DNA of 64,000 nucleotides from Psilocybe azurescens (GCA_023853785.1 JAJIRX010000095.1:248001-312000), one strand, 5' to 3'; numbered from the stretch's first letter, positions 51,072 through 61,971 are shown. Notes: generated by a model from the letters alone, not told the origin. Program-made: numbers and translations.

Positions 51072-52990
51072 TGAGATGTTTAGTGCAAGGTGTCTTTGTA
51101 ATTGCCCAATACACATCACCCAATCATATATTTATATTGATCAGTTCGATCTGGGAGGGTAAGCTTTAAGGCTTATTACAATAACTAGTTTAGCAGAGTA
51201 CAGACTTAGATGATTGCTCTTGGGTGATCACTAGTAGCTAGAGAACTCTTTTAGACAGGTGAGTACACACAAGGCACTGAAATAGCAAGGGCAATCTCTA
51301 TGTGAGAGTGATCACCAATATCAAGGGGATCACTTTTGGGGGCGAGTGTACACAGGACACTTAACAGATCTCTTTATAAAACCCAAAACTCAAACTATCA
51401 AACACTGTAAGCAATCACCCATATTAACACGTAGTAGATCCTTAGTTCCTATAAGCAACTGGGCCCAATAGTCCACAGTCCTTAGTTTACTATAAGCAAC
51501 ATCCTGAACAGTCAGATTTCTCTGACAGTTGTCCCTAGTTACTATGAGCGATCACTAGCCTTTATAGGGTTCCCACCCATACTTAACAATCCCCAGGGCA
51601 GTTTTACTATAGGCAATGTTCTGAACAGTTGGAGTTCTCTGACAGTCGTCCCTAGTTACTATAAGCAATCACTAGCCATATAGGGTTCCAACCTGTACTT
51701 GACAATCCCCAGGGCAGTCCATGGATGACTTATAAAAGCCTGCTTATCAAGTCTAATAGACCTGACATTGAATATAACAATGGAAATCACTCACAAAACC
51801 AGGTAGTGCCTAATTGCTTAAGGTGAACTGTAGTGTTTGATTTCTTATCACACAAATCACTAGTCCTCAAAGTATTAACACTGGAATTCTTATTCAGAGT
51901 AAATTCTAATATTAAATCTGGGGTGTAGATTACTTGGTTTCTATTCTAAGATAAAGGGCTGTGTTTATAGACTAAATAGATACTTTGGCTTGTGATAATT
52001 GAGAGAGACTAAGAGAAAAGGAAACAAATGGACCACGTGCTGCCTAGCCTTTGCTGCACCAATTATAATAGTGAAAAGTACTAGTTTGCCTGGGCTGCAG
52101 CGCTTACTTGAAGATAACATTGTTGTCCATGTGGCAGTGCCTCCTTGGATAGCAATCACCTGACTTATTTTATCAGATGGCTCGCAGCTAAGGCATGTCG
52201 GGACTAGATTGCTTAGGGGTATATTTTCTAGGAAACCCTACCAAGGTTCCCAAGCACAGTTGCTATTGGTTTAGGACCTTCTGGAACAGCAGGTGCCCAT
52301 ATCATGAGGCAAGTTACCTCTAGTATTGTGTGGTGATCGCTGACTGGGTGATTCCTCACTCACATTGGCTGTATTGCAAATTACAAGTTTTTATAGCCAG
52401 ATCTAGTAGACCACCATATGCTGAGTTGTACACAAGATTTCAATTGCCAATATATTCAGTCTGTAGGGCAATCCCCCGTGTGGTGCAGTGATGTCTGATC
52501 CCTGAACAGTTGATTGCCTAATTTAGTGAACAGCCTTTGTGAAGCCTGGACACAGTGATTGCTTTTGCTAATTAATAAGGTTTACATCACTTGGAGATCA
52601 CTTGGTAAGAGACTGATGGGTGTTACCCCTTGTAAGAGCCAAGGTCACTTCTTAGGAGTTTTTCCTTGCATGGGACTAATAGCATGATCAATGGGGTGGG
52701 CAATCACCTTGGGTGCTTGGTTAGGGTTGCTTTGATAGCTGTATAGGAAACTAAAGGTAGTCCTTGATTTGTAGCACTGATTAATAGGCCACACTACCTC
52801 TTAGTTAGTTTGTAAGGTTTACTATGCTCATTGGCCCACTAGGAAGTGAAGCCTCAAAGCCTAATAATCTGGCATATCTCCTACCCTTCACTAGTATAAT
52901 GTACTAGCTTATTACAGATAACAATCACAAAAATAAGGGCCTCTGTGTCTCACTATGAATTGTAAGCTCAGAATGGTTTGCACCCTTTCA
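51072..52990 (+). mobile_element. LTR-like insertion (TG...CA, 1919 bp) in the LINE
   Basis: The LINE frame 'RKAVAV' stops at 51071 and resumes at 52991 as 'VALCKPNKADY' when this block is removed. The block begins TGAGATG and ends CCCTTTCA, the TG...CA form of LTRs, and is flanked by GCAG (51068-51071) and GCGG (52991-52994), an imperfect 4-bp duplication. No coding frame of note. A second copy of its last 217 bp lies in reverse at 63784-64000 with the same end. It is either a solo LTR of unusual length or another non-coding element. Confidence 0.7.
51484..51717 (+). repeat. Two tandem ~117-bp units inside the LTR-like element
   Basis: 51484-51601 and 51602-51717 share the order 'ctgaacagt', 'tctctgacag', 'gtccctagttactat', 'atcactagcc', 'tagggttcc' and 'acaatccccagggcag'. 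They look like an internal LTR duplication. Confidence 0.75.
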
Positions 52991-53439
52991 GCGGTTGCCC
53001 TATGCAAGCCAAACAAAGCAGATTACTCAAACCCTAGTGCTTACCGAGTCATCACCCTTCTGGAATGTCTAGGAAAGGTACTGGAAAAGATTGTAGCTTG
53101 ACGGCTCACATACCTAGCTGGAAAGCATGGTCTGGTACCCACAACCCAATTTGGTGGTCTGGCCAATATCTGCACTGCCAATGCCATTTTATCATTCACT
53201 AACAACATTCAAACAGCCTGGAACCATGGGCTGGTCACCTCAGCCCTATCATTCAACATAAAAGGATATTTTGACTTTGTTAATCACAACTGCCTACTCT
53301 GTGAATTACAAAGAAAGAGAATTCCCCTCCAATATGTTTGATGGATGGCAAGCTTTCTAAGCAATCAAGAAGCAGCAATATGTATAGATGGCATCCATGG
53401 CCAAATGAAACCAGTAAAGAAACCAGTAAAGAATGGCAT
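52991..53439 (+). pseudogene. LINE ORF2, part 2: RT fingers/palm
   Basis: RT blocks 'AYRVITLLECLGKVLEKIVA', 'GLVPTTQFGG' and 'SFNIKGYFDFVNHNCLL' (palm Asp region). Two TGA stops (53099, 53339) sit where the family normally has Arg. The frame ends at 'VKNGI', which rejoins 'PQGS' at 57841. Confidence 0.75.
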
Positions 53440-54586
53440 CATCAGGAAAAGAGGTTTTATCCCAAAGAAATCTAGGTGTCTTTAAGCATCTTAGAGACTT
53501 TAAAGATGATAAAGACACAAAGCACCCTAAGCACCTTTCAACGCAAAGTGACGTGGGAACAGTTTATCCAAAGCATTCCAAAGCAATCCAAATATTATCC
53601 ACAGGCCTCCCAAAGACCTCTCATAGACATCTAAAGCTACTTAAGGCATCTCTGACATCCACTGAGATGTCTTTTATTTCTCTTCAGGTTCACTTGAGAC
53701 GCAGCATGGTAATGGCATCTTACAGAATTCAAGTATAGTAAAATGTATATATAATTAAAGCAAGCTCTCTACTATAGTGATATGCTAGTTGATTATACAA
53801 TCACAGACAGGGAAGAGGATATATAAAAATAATGTATAATAGGATAGATAGAATGTGGGGTAGTCCATCATCATAATCTAAGATACTATAGCTAATGTTG
53901 GCATTGGGCCATTGGATGGGCACAGCAGGTTGAGGAAGGGAGAGGGCAAGTGGTCCATAGACGTCAGGACCAGAGATAGTTGTCTATTACATGAGTTTTA
54001 GTGAGCAAAAAAGTGGGGGAAACGATAATCAAAACATATCTGTCAGAATTTAGCACCCTCATTCATTACTCCAAAAGGTGAGATGGTGGGATGAGTGCCA
54101 CCAAATGTAAGCACAGGGAAATGGGCAGTGAGTCACTGGATGGCCAAATAAATGTGGCAAATGATACATCACCGATGCCAGTGCTGGGGAAAAAACAGCC
54201 CTATGCAACCTGTTATGCACGTTGTAGTTAGTAAAGAGACAGAAGAGGGGCTGTGGTATACTTACTTTCAGGATTTAGCATTTCTATTCATAATGATGAA
54301 AGACAGAACAGTGGTGGCAATTCGCGAGTGTAGGGTAGTGGGCATTAGACACACCAGATGACAAAGATGACAGGACTGTGAGCCATCATCTGTGGTCTGT
54401 TGAAAGTATGGTTGTTAGCAAAAAGAAAAAGGTGGGAGATGGACTGAACATATCTGTGCAGATGGGCGGCATGGTGTTTGATGTGAGCTAGTCACATACT
54501 CAGTTGCCACTGCATGTGGAATAAGCATGTGGCATGGTACACTGGGGGTCTTGGTTATGGATTAGCAATAGAGGGTGGTGGAGAGC

Positions 54587-54620
54587 ATAATGGTAGTACT
54601 TACTGAGGTACTGCCATTAT
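54587..54620. repeat. Short hairpin, 13-bp stem
   Basis: ATAATGGTAGTAC (54587-54599) pairs with GTACTGCCATTAT (54608-54620) with one mismatch and an 8-nt loop. It is inside the 4.4 kb element. Confidence 0.6.
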
Positions 54621-54832
54621 TACGCTACATGGGCACCGTTGCCAGTTCTTGTTACTGTCAGGTGGTGTCAGCTTTACTATATAAAAGGGAATGCTGGTAC
54701 TTAGTATTAGCATAGTGAGTGTGGGACAGTGAAAATGGCATCAACAACATTGGGCATCATTGACAATTATGAGGGTAAGGGAACGGTGGTGGTGGTGGTG
54801 AACAAAGAACAAAGTTGAACTTCACAAATCAC

Positions 54833-55126
54833 TAGGCAACAGCATGGGTATTCCCGTATATATCGGCCCTTTTAGCCATATTAAATCTTTGCAATACCAT
54901 ACACATGAATCGCGCATTTTTACCCATCAAAAAGAGTCTAAAAACAGCCAAATTGGTGGAGAATGACTGAGATATGGCCTATTTTAATGCATTGCATACA
55001 ATTGGCCATAATTCACTCAGTTTTGGCTTAAAAATTACGCTTTTGGACTTGTTTTGAAGGTGACAGGTAGGATAATTTTTATCCGTAATTTTATCCGCAC
55101 AATAACCGAACCCGTGCCGTTGCCTA
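54833..55126. mobile_element. hAT-like MITE, 294 bp, with 8-bp target duplication
   Basis: The ends are TAGGCAACAGCATGGGT and the complement of TAGGCAACGGCACGGGT. The 8-bp repeat CAAATCAC lies directly on both sides (54825-54832 and 55127-55134). An 8-bp duplication is the hAT pattern. Non-coding. Confidence 0.85.
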
Positions 55127-55194
55127 CAAATCACAGAAGTTCAACCTTTCACATGATGCATGGGAAAATTTCCCAAAACTGATATGACAATGAT

Positions 55195-55234
55195 GTGACC
55201 AAATCTACGAGACATGTCTCGTAGATTTGGTCAC
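55195..55234. repeat. Perfect 40-bp palindrome
   Basis: GTGACCAAATCTACGAGACA (55195-55214) is followed at once by its exact complement (55215-55234). There is no spacer. It lies between the two related MITEs. Confidence 0.95.
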
Positions 55235-55497
55235 GCCCCTTTTCAGGAAATACTGTCACAACCAAAACACATCCCATCTTGTATAAGTTGTACTAAAGGC
55301 AGTGTGAGTTATAGCAACAGTGCTTGGTGAGAAGAATGTGGTAGTACATATCTTTCAGCTATCCAAGCTCTAAACAAGGATGTGAGAATGTGGTGGGTGG
55401 TGGAATGTTGAAAGGAGTTCACTTCACCAGGAATGGCGTAAGTAAACAAAAGCACAAATGGAGATGTCATGTGATTTACATTATTTATTTGCTTTCA

Positions 55498-55814
55498 AGG
55501 GCAACAGCATATGTATTCCTGTGCATATCGGCCCTATTATCCGTATCCAGCCCGTGTAATACCATACCCACAATCTGTGCATGTTTACCAATCAAAAAGA
55601 GTTCAAAAATAGCCAAATCAGGCCAGAAATGACTGAGATACGGCCTATTTTAATACATTGCACAAAATTGGCTGTAACTTACTCAGTTTTGGTTCAAAAA
55701 TTACGTTTTTGGGCTCGTTTTGAAGGGGACAAACAGATTTTTTATCTGTAATTGTATCCGCGCTATGTCCGGCTATCAACCCGTACAGAATACCTGAACC
55801 TGTGCCGTTGTCTA
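55498..55814. mobile_element. Diverged second copy of the 294-bp MITE
   Basis: Same order as 54833-55126: 'GGCAACAGCAT', 'ATCGGCCCT', 'ATCAAAAAGAGT', 'GACTGAGATA.GGCCTATTTTAAT', 'ACTCAGTTTTGG' and 'CCGTTGTCTA'. It is about 20 bp longer and visibly more diverged. The target duplication is not clear. Confidence 0.75.
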
Positions 55815-55883
55815 GGTTCAAATTGAATTTGCCTTTTTGCATATCTTTTCTTACCATGCAGCTACTATTTTCCTGCAATCACC

Positions 55884-56140
55884 AGGCCCTGTGCCCCCCG
55901 TCTTATTCCATTATCTTTTAAATATCATGTTGTAGATGTAGTCTATTAAATTAGCTAAGTACTTATCTAAGGAATGGCACGCATTTTTGAACCCGTGCGG
56001 GTTATGGGTAACGGTACACACGGGTACCGGGTACGGGTAACGATCAAGGGGTGCCGGGATCAAAACCCGGACCGGGGGTAGGAGGGGGGGTAGGCCCCAG
56101 GCCGCCAAATTTTTTTTTGGAACCCTCCAGCACAGGGCCT
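55884..56140. mobile_element. MITE-like block, 257 bp, 11-bp perfect TIR
   Basis: AGGCCCTGTGC (55884-55894) is matched by its complement at 56130-56140. The inside is rich in CGGGTA repeats. I found no target duplication, so the call is less certain. Confidence 0.5.
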
Positions 56141-56952
56141 CAGAACCTTAATTTTAGTGCGCTAGACTGCATTACAGAAGTACAAATGATGTTTCTTGGA
56201 CTGAAACTCATGGAATAAAAGATCTGTACCGAGAATTGAATTTATTTTTGATTTATTTCACATTTATTGCTTATTATGGAAGGAAATTAATATTTTTGCT
56301 CAGCTAGCTAAGTTGTCCTCGTCCTCGTTGTGGTCCACTGGCTCATATATCATACCTCTTGCTATGGACTCATCACCTCAGGCATGTATTACAACACAGT
56401 ACTATACTGATAAACAATATTGACATGGTATGCAGGAGAATGCACCCCCGAACGGCCCCGTGCTTGACGCAGATGGGTTCATTGTATGCCCAGAATGCGA
56501 TACACGTGTTGACTGCGGCACCGGTGGGCTCAAAAACTTTGATCAGCATCTAGGAAAGAGTCGTTGTCAGAACGCAAGACGAAAACGCAACAAAGAAAGG
56601 AAAAAGAAGACGAATATGTCACTAGTGCGAGGTATCAGGTCGAGGCAGAGGTGGAAAGCGTGTATGCCGTTGATGTCATATTACTAATAATTACTATATT
56701 TGGAAGTGTGCCTGATTACGTGGGGGAGGGTACCTAGAGTTGGCCTTAGAAAAAATCGACCCCTGGTACTTTTTTTCGATCCCGGCACCCCCTTGGTAAC
56801 GATTTTCGTACGCGTGAGATTTCAAACGAGCTCTAGAACGTCCCAAACGGTTGAGAATTGAGTGAGATAGAAAGGAAGCCGTGAAATTCACTATTTCTGA
56901 TCTATCTCCCTCATTTTTCAACCGTTCAGGTTGTTTTTGGGCTTGTTTTGAC

Positions 56953-57490
56953 TAGGGATGCACACCGTACCGTATACAGTATACGTCTGTAAAACAACGG
57001 TTGGGTTACGGGATACGGGCTACCCGTATACCGTAGCCATACTTGAAATTTTTTACCTCAACGGGACGGTATGGGTACCAATATGGCCGAAAACGGTGTA
57101 TATGGTAGGGATGCAGACATATAATTAATTAGTACATAAAATCGGCACAATTAGTAGATCAAAGTGCAAAATATCTACCACCTTAACTTTGGGACAAGAA
57201 AATAGAGATTTACTATGTGTATACTTTGTTAATGTGTAGACTTGTTGAAGACTTAGTTATCAGTCCCGTTCAAATCGACTTCAGTGCCTGTGATGTACAT
57301 AGGATAAAAATAGATTACAATGACGGCCGTATACAGCTGTATATGGCCGTCTTCATACGGTGCTTTATGGGTATCCTCCATACCATCGGCCATACCGTAA
57401 AAATATAATTTTGCAGCCAACAGGACGGGTTCGGTGACCGTATGTATGGCACCCGTAAAGCTGTCAATACAGTGATGGTGTGCATCCCTA
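56953..57490. mobile_element. hAT-like MITE, 538 bp, with 8-bp target duplication
   Basis: The ends are TAGGGATGCACACC and its complement. GTTTTGAC lies on both sides (56945-56952 and 57491-57498). The interior has several short palindromic CCGTATAC/GTATACGG-like motifs on both sides of the centre. Non-coding. Confidence 0.88.
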
Positions 57491-57840
57491 GTTTTGACAG
57501 GTAAACCCGCCGGATTGTGGGTAGGGCTTGCCAAGGGTATGGGTACAGGTATAGCGAGATTCCCACAGGTTACCTGTGCCATTCCCCATACTTATCTAAG
57601 ATTTAATAATGCTATGCTCAGAAATTTCAAGAATGCTTTGTGGTAATTTAGAATTTTTAGAAGACTCATAGAGAGCTTCAGAGAAATTTGAAATCTTGCA
57701 AAGACTGCTGAAAGCTTTGAGAAATCAGACTATTTCCAAAGACCACAAAGATGTCCCAAAGCAGTCTAGAGTGATAAATGTGCTTTATAAAGGTTGTAAT
57801 TACCTAAGACATTCTCAGGGCAAATCCCTTTTTCCTGATG

Positions 57841-58161
57841 ATCCCTCAAGGCTCCCTGGCTTCCCCCCATCCCTCACAGCATACTATACAGCACAACTGC
57901 TGGAACTCTTTAATACCAGTACCAATAATCCGAAGCCACCATATAACATACCACCACCATTGATCAACATAAGAAAACACAAATGCACTGGAACAAACCT
58001 CTTCATGTATGTGGACGACAGTATGCTAGTGGTTTCTTCCACCTCACTTGACATAAACACATCTATACTCGAATCGGCATATGAAAAGACAGAGGCCTGG
58101 CTTAAATTGGCAGGCCTATCAGCAGATGTCACAAAACACAAACTTGTGCATTATTCAAAGC
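57841..58161 (+). pseudogene. LINE ORF2, part 3: RT active site
   Basis: Starts in the 'PQGS' motif; a C-run at 57863-57868 shifts the frame. Then 'LTAYYTAQLLELF' and the RT catalytic box YVDD at 58008-58019 ('LFMYVDDSMLVV'), and 'AWLKLAGLSADVTKHKLVHY'. Ends at the hAT-like insertion. Confidence 0.85.
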
Positions 58162-58190
58162 GAGGTCTTTCCTTTCCCCACACAATCCAT

Positions 58191-58298
58191 ATGGACTCCA
58201 GTGGACTCCAGTGGACTCCAGTGGACTCCAGTGGACTCCAGTGGACTCCAGTGGACTCCAGTGGACTCCAGTGGACTCCAGTGGACTCCAGTGGACTC
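58191..58298 (+). repeat. Left subterminal array of element A, unit GTGGACTCCA
   Basis: One variant unit, nine perfect 10-bp units (58201-58290) and a partial one. Scattered TCCACTGGA/TCCAGTGGA motifs continue to about 58532. The unit is the reverse complement of the right array, so the two arrays form a long inverted repeat. Confidence 0.95.
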
Positions 58299-58879
58299 TG
58301 TCCAGCCAAACTGGCTGACAGATTGTCCAGTCCACTGGACTGGAACTGGACTGCAGTCCACTGGAGTCCACTGGACTTGCACTGGACTCCTGCCAAATTT
58401 TCAGTCCAGTCTCAGTCCAGTGGATTATGAGTCCAGTCAAGTCCACTGGACTGGGGCTTAAATATTCACTGAACAACAACAAATAATATATTTATTAGCA
58501 CAGTCCAGTGGAGTCCAGTGGAGTCCACTGGATGCAATAATTAACACAATATCTGAAGTATGATCATTAGTTATTAATATTAATTGCAAAAAATAAAAGA
58601 GTATAATTAATTGAAATAAACTCTATGAAATGACAATTAAATGAAACAATAGTTAAATATACTTGGGAGCAAAGCCTCCCTATGGATACAATTTTGTATT
58701 TTGTTCAGTCCGCGGGGTCAAATTTCACAAGCACATGTGACGCCCACGCGTGCCCGGCATCGGCCAATCGGCACGACAACCATCAAATGGACGACCCCAA
58801 CCTTTCTTCCGACTACCACCACCACCACCTCGTCGGTCGGAGCCAGGCGACAGCCAACCCGACGCGACAGAGGTTGATG

Positions 58880-59720
58880 ACCAAGGACGAGGACGAGGAC
58901 GCGGACGCCGGACGGCGGCTGCTACAGGGACGCCGGACGGCAGGGACGAGGACGTGGACACGGACAACGGCTGCGACAACGACGAGGACGCCGGACGGTG
59001 GCTGCAACGGTGACGAGGGACGGACGCCGGACGAGGATGAGGACGTGACAGGACAAGGACGGACGCGGACGGCGGCTGCGACAGGGACGGGGACGGCAGG
59101 GACGAGGACAAGGACAAGGACGTGGACACGACAGGGATGAGGACGCTGGACGTGGACGCGACAGGGACGAGGATGGACAGGGACGAGGGATGGACAGGGA
59201 CAAGAATGCGGACGCGGACAGCGGCTGCAACAGGGACGGGCACGACCGGGACAAGGACGAAGACGCCGGACGCAGACAACGGCTGCGACAACGACGAGGG
59301 ACGCTGGACGGTGGCTGCGACAGGGACGAGGGACGGACGAGGACGCGGACGCCGGACGGCGGCTGCGACAGAGACAGGCACGACAGCGACGAGGACGAGG
59401 ACGAGAACGGGGACGCAGACAATGGCTGCGACAACGACAAGAACGGGGACAGTGGCTGCGACAGCGACAGGGACGAGGGACGGACGTAGACGCAACAGGG
59501 ACGAGGACGGATGCCGACGTGACAGGGACGAGGACGAACAGGGACAACAGGGACAAGGATGAGGACGCTGACGGGGACGGCGGCTGCAACAGGGACAAGG
59601 ACGGACGGGGACGACAGGGACAGGGATGAGGACGCAGACGGGGACAGCGGCTGCAACAACGATGAGGACGGACGGGGACGGCGGCTGTGACAGCGACAGC
59701 GACGGATATGGATGCGGTAC
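58880..59720 (+). repeat. Purine- and GC-rich GGACGN minisatellite core of element A
   Basis: Degenerate hexamer/triplet array, with recurrent units such as GACGAGGACG, GGACGGCGGCTGCGACAGG and GACAACGGCTGCGAC. The strand is strongly G-over-C skewed. It produces long low-complexity frames on both strands, which are a by-product of the repeat. Confidence 0.9.
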
Positions 59721-59920
59721 CGACGACCCAACGGACGACACGTATGATGGTAAAGTACTGCTCCTGCCCCCCTTTTTATTTTTTATTTTATTCGCTTTTT
59801 TCTTTGTTTTGTCTGGGCCCTCGCATGTAGATATGTAGTAATGTATTAAATAGTTATTAATATACTCTATTCCACTAATCTGAATTTATGTTAAGATTGA
59901 ATTTATTTACTGTATCAAGT

Positions 59921-60050
59921 CCAGTGGAGTCCAGTGGAGTCCACTGGAGTTCACTGGAGTCCACTGGAGTCCACTGGAGTCCACTGGAGTCCACTGGAGT
60001 CCACTGGAGTCCACTGAGTCCACTGGAGTCCACTGGAGTCCACTGGAGTC
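59921..60050 (-). repeat. Right subterminal array of element A, unit TGGAGTCCAC
   Basis: About 13 units of the same 10-bp motif in opposite orientation to the left array; one unit near 60011-60019 lacks a G. It ends at CATATGG, mirroring CCATATGG at the left array. Confidence 0.93.
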
Positions 60051-60083
60051 CATATGGACTGTGTGGGGGATGGTAAAGTACTG

Positions 60084-61560
60084 TTCAAAGCATAGAAAAG
60101 ACAAATCCAACCCATCAATTACTTTCAACAATAGCAATGGAGTAACCCGCACGGTGATCCCAGAGGCAACTGTACAATGGTTAGGCATTTACTTTGATAG
60201 AAAGCTATCCTTTGACTGACACATCAAAATCTTGGCATCACGTGGTGAGAATGTAGTTGCAGCACTCACAATGCTCGCAAACACAGTACGTGGCCTCAAT
60301 CAATCCCACCTCTGCAATCTGTATATTTCCTGTGTAACCACAAAGATATTTTACACAAGCCCAGCTTGGTGGAAGGGTACCAAGAAACAAACCATACCTC
60401 TGGAGAAAGTTCAAAACCATGCCCTTCGCCTCATCTGTGCCGCCTTCAGAACTATACCCATCACAGCTTTGGAAATTGATGCATCCATACCATCTGTCAA
60501 ACACCAACTCGAACTGCTTACAAAATGTTGTGCTACCTGCTTCATTAAGCTTAGCACCAAGAGCTCAATCATCCAATGACTACCAGGCTCCTGGAGAGCA
60601 AATCAACCACCATCATACCCACCCCTCTTCCAAAACAACCACCCTTATCTCCATTGCTACATATACAAGTCCACAATATGAAAGAATAGACCCATATCTT
60701 TACCCCCATGGCACCGTGATCCTACATTATTTAATAACTATTTACTAATCAATTCTTGCAATCCTTTATTAGATAACGAGACCAGAATAAATCAACACAA
60801 TAATCTTGTAAATAACCTTCAGCAGAGAGGAGATTTGCTGGCAGTTTACTCAGATGGTTCACAAGTCCAACTGAAGTATGGTTTCTGTTGCACAGGAGGA
60901 GGAGTATTGGTTATCATCATAAAAAAGAAATTTTTGCCATGAAGATGGGCCTAGGAGGACATGCAGAAGTTTTTGACAGGGAAATGGCAGGGCTTATGAT
61001 GGCGGCCACCCAAGCCATAAGCTATGTTGATGCCAACCCTGATCTGCACATATGACACATCCACTTCTTTGCAGATAATGCAGCTGCTGTCCAATCCATC
61101 TTTGACCCTAAACCATGTTCTGCCCAACAATATGCCCATGTCTTCCATGAGAAAATCACACAATTCCTTGACACCTATCTGGATGTGACAATCAACATCT
61201 CTTAGTGCCCCAGCCACTGTGACATCACCAGGAACAAAAGGGCTGATGAACAGGCCAAAGAAGCAACCAAACTAGCTAGCTCAGCTCCTGGTATGACACA
61301 AGCTAATGCTCTCAGACAGGTGAAGGCAAAAACCCTGAATATGTGGAGGAAGGAATGGTCATGCACACTGAAAACCAGTGGGTATGCACCAGCAAACCAC
61401 ATTGGTCTGTCCCTAACATTCCCAACTCCAACACTCAAATACATCAGGAAACTCAATCACAAAAACCAGCGTGAAATTTTTGGAAGGGTGATTCAATGCC
61501 TAACCAACCATGCTTACACAGGACAATTTATAGTGAACCAGTAAACCCTGCAACAACCAC
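60084..61560 (+). pseudogene. LINE ORF2, part 4: RT thumb and RNase H
   Basis: After the insertion the frame runs 'SITFNNSNGV', 'TVQWLGIYFDRKLSFD', then TGA (60217). RNase H blocks follow: 'LAVYSDGSQVQ' (first Asp), 'EVFDREMAGLMMAA' (Glu), 'FFADNAAAVQS' (Asp) and 'CPSHCDITRNKRADEQAKEA' (His/Asn/Asp). The Trp positions before 'HIHFF' and 'CPSH' are TGA (61053) and TAG (61203). The protein ends 'GQFIVNQ' at 61542. A long pyrimidine-rich 3' UTR follows. A frameshift lies near 60920-60950. Confidence 0.82.
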
Positions 61561-61763
61561 ACCCACACTGACCTCTACTGCTTCTACAATCTTCCTTTTC
61601 TTCTGTATCATATTTTTCTTTTTCTTTTCTAATGTACCATAGTTCTTTTTTTCTATCCTTCTTACTTTTTCTATTATTTATACTCTTAATTTTCTTTATA
61701 ATCATGCACCACGTAGTGCCTCAGTCAACCCCGGCTTACTATAGGTCATAATTTAACATTATC

Positions 61764-61767
<4 letters not shown>

Positions 61768-61808
<41 letters not shown>
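61768..61808. repeat. (CA)n microsatellite at the LINE 3' end
   Basis: About 20 CA dinucleotides directly after the LINE 3' UTR. LINE copies often end in short tandem repeats, so I take this as the tail and the 3' limit of the element. Confidence 0.9.
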
Positions 61809-61810
<2 letters not shown>

Positions 61811-61971
61811 GACCAATAGATACACAAGTCCACCACACTCGGAGAACCAAGATGTAGTAGATACTCTAGCATAGGGCAGTGCTTCTTTGCACCCATGTAT
61901 CTTAGCACTCTGACTGCTTCTTGCATGTTAATAAACTGGTTCAAAAAAATGGTGGATGTGCACTGCCAGTT

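Larger units (their letters stand above)
53440..57840. mobile_element. 4.4 kb TIR element inserted in the LINE RT
   Basis: Ends are inverted: CATCAGGAAAA-GAGG at 53440 and the complement of CATCAGGAAAA-AGGG at 57840, with weaker similarity for about 24 bp. Flanks are GGC-AT on the left and AT-CCCTCAAGG on the right, giving a 2-bp AT duplication. Removal restores G-I-P-Q-G, the conserved RT motif. I see no transposase frame. The inside is built of smaller elements (two related MITEs, a 257-bp TIR element, a 538-bp MITE) plus filler. Superfamily not assigned. Confidence 0.7.
58162..60083. mobile_element. hAT-like non-autonomous element A (1922 bp)
   Basis: The 8-bp repeat TTCAAAGC lies on both sides (58154-58161 and 60084-60091), and removing the block rejoins LINE codons H-Y-S-K-H-R-K. 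The ends are imperfect inverted repeats: GAGGTCTTTCC...CCCCACACAATCC on the left, the complement of CAGTACTTTACCATCCCCC on the right. Just inside are opposite 10-bp arrays, then AT-rich DNA, then a GC-rich purine core (58880-59720). A 24-bp box (58695-58718, containing TTCAGTCCGCGGGGT) is shared with element B. No transposase frame is present. Confidence 0.85.
47630..61810 (+). mobile_element. Tad/I-like non-LTR retrotransposon, split by three insertions
   Basis: LINE segments are about 47630-51071, 52991-53439, 57841-58161 and 60084-61810. Removing the inserted blocks gives one element of about 6 kb with ORF1, ORF2 (APE-type endonuclease, reverse transcriptase, RNase H) and a 3' tail ending at a (CA)n tract. 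Endonuclease plus RNase H on one ORF2 is typical of Tad/I/R1-group LINEs, common in fungi. Several in-frame stops and some frameshifts show it is dead. The exact 5' end is unknown. Its order of decay (stops first or insertions first) cannot be fixed from one copy. Confidence 0.88.

Noticed and set aside
58725..59741. 338-codon open frame on the minus strand (Ser/Pro/Arg-rich)
   Set aside because: It follows from the GGACGN minisatellite, which leaves long frames open on both strands in several phases. It has no domain, no codon pattern of a gene, and the related core in element B encodes something different.
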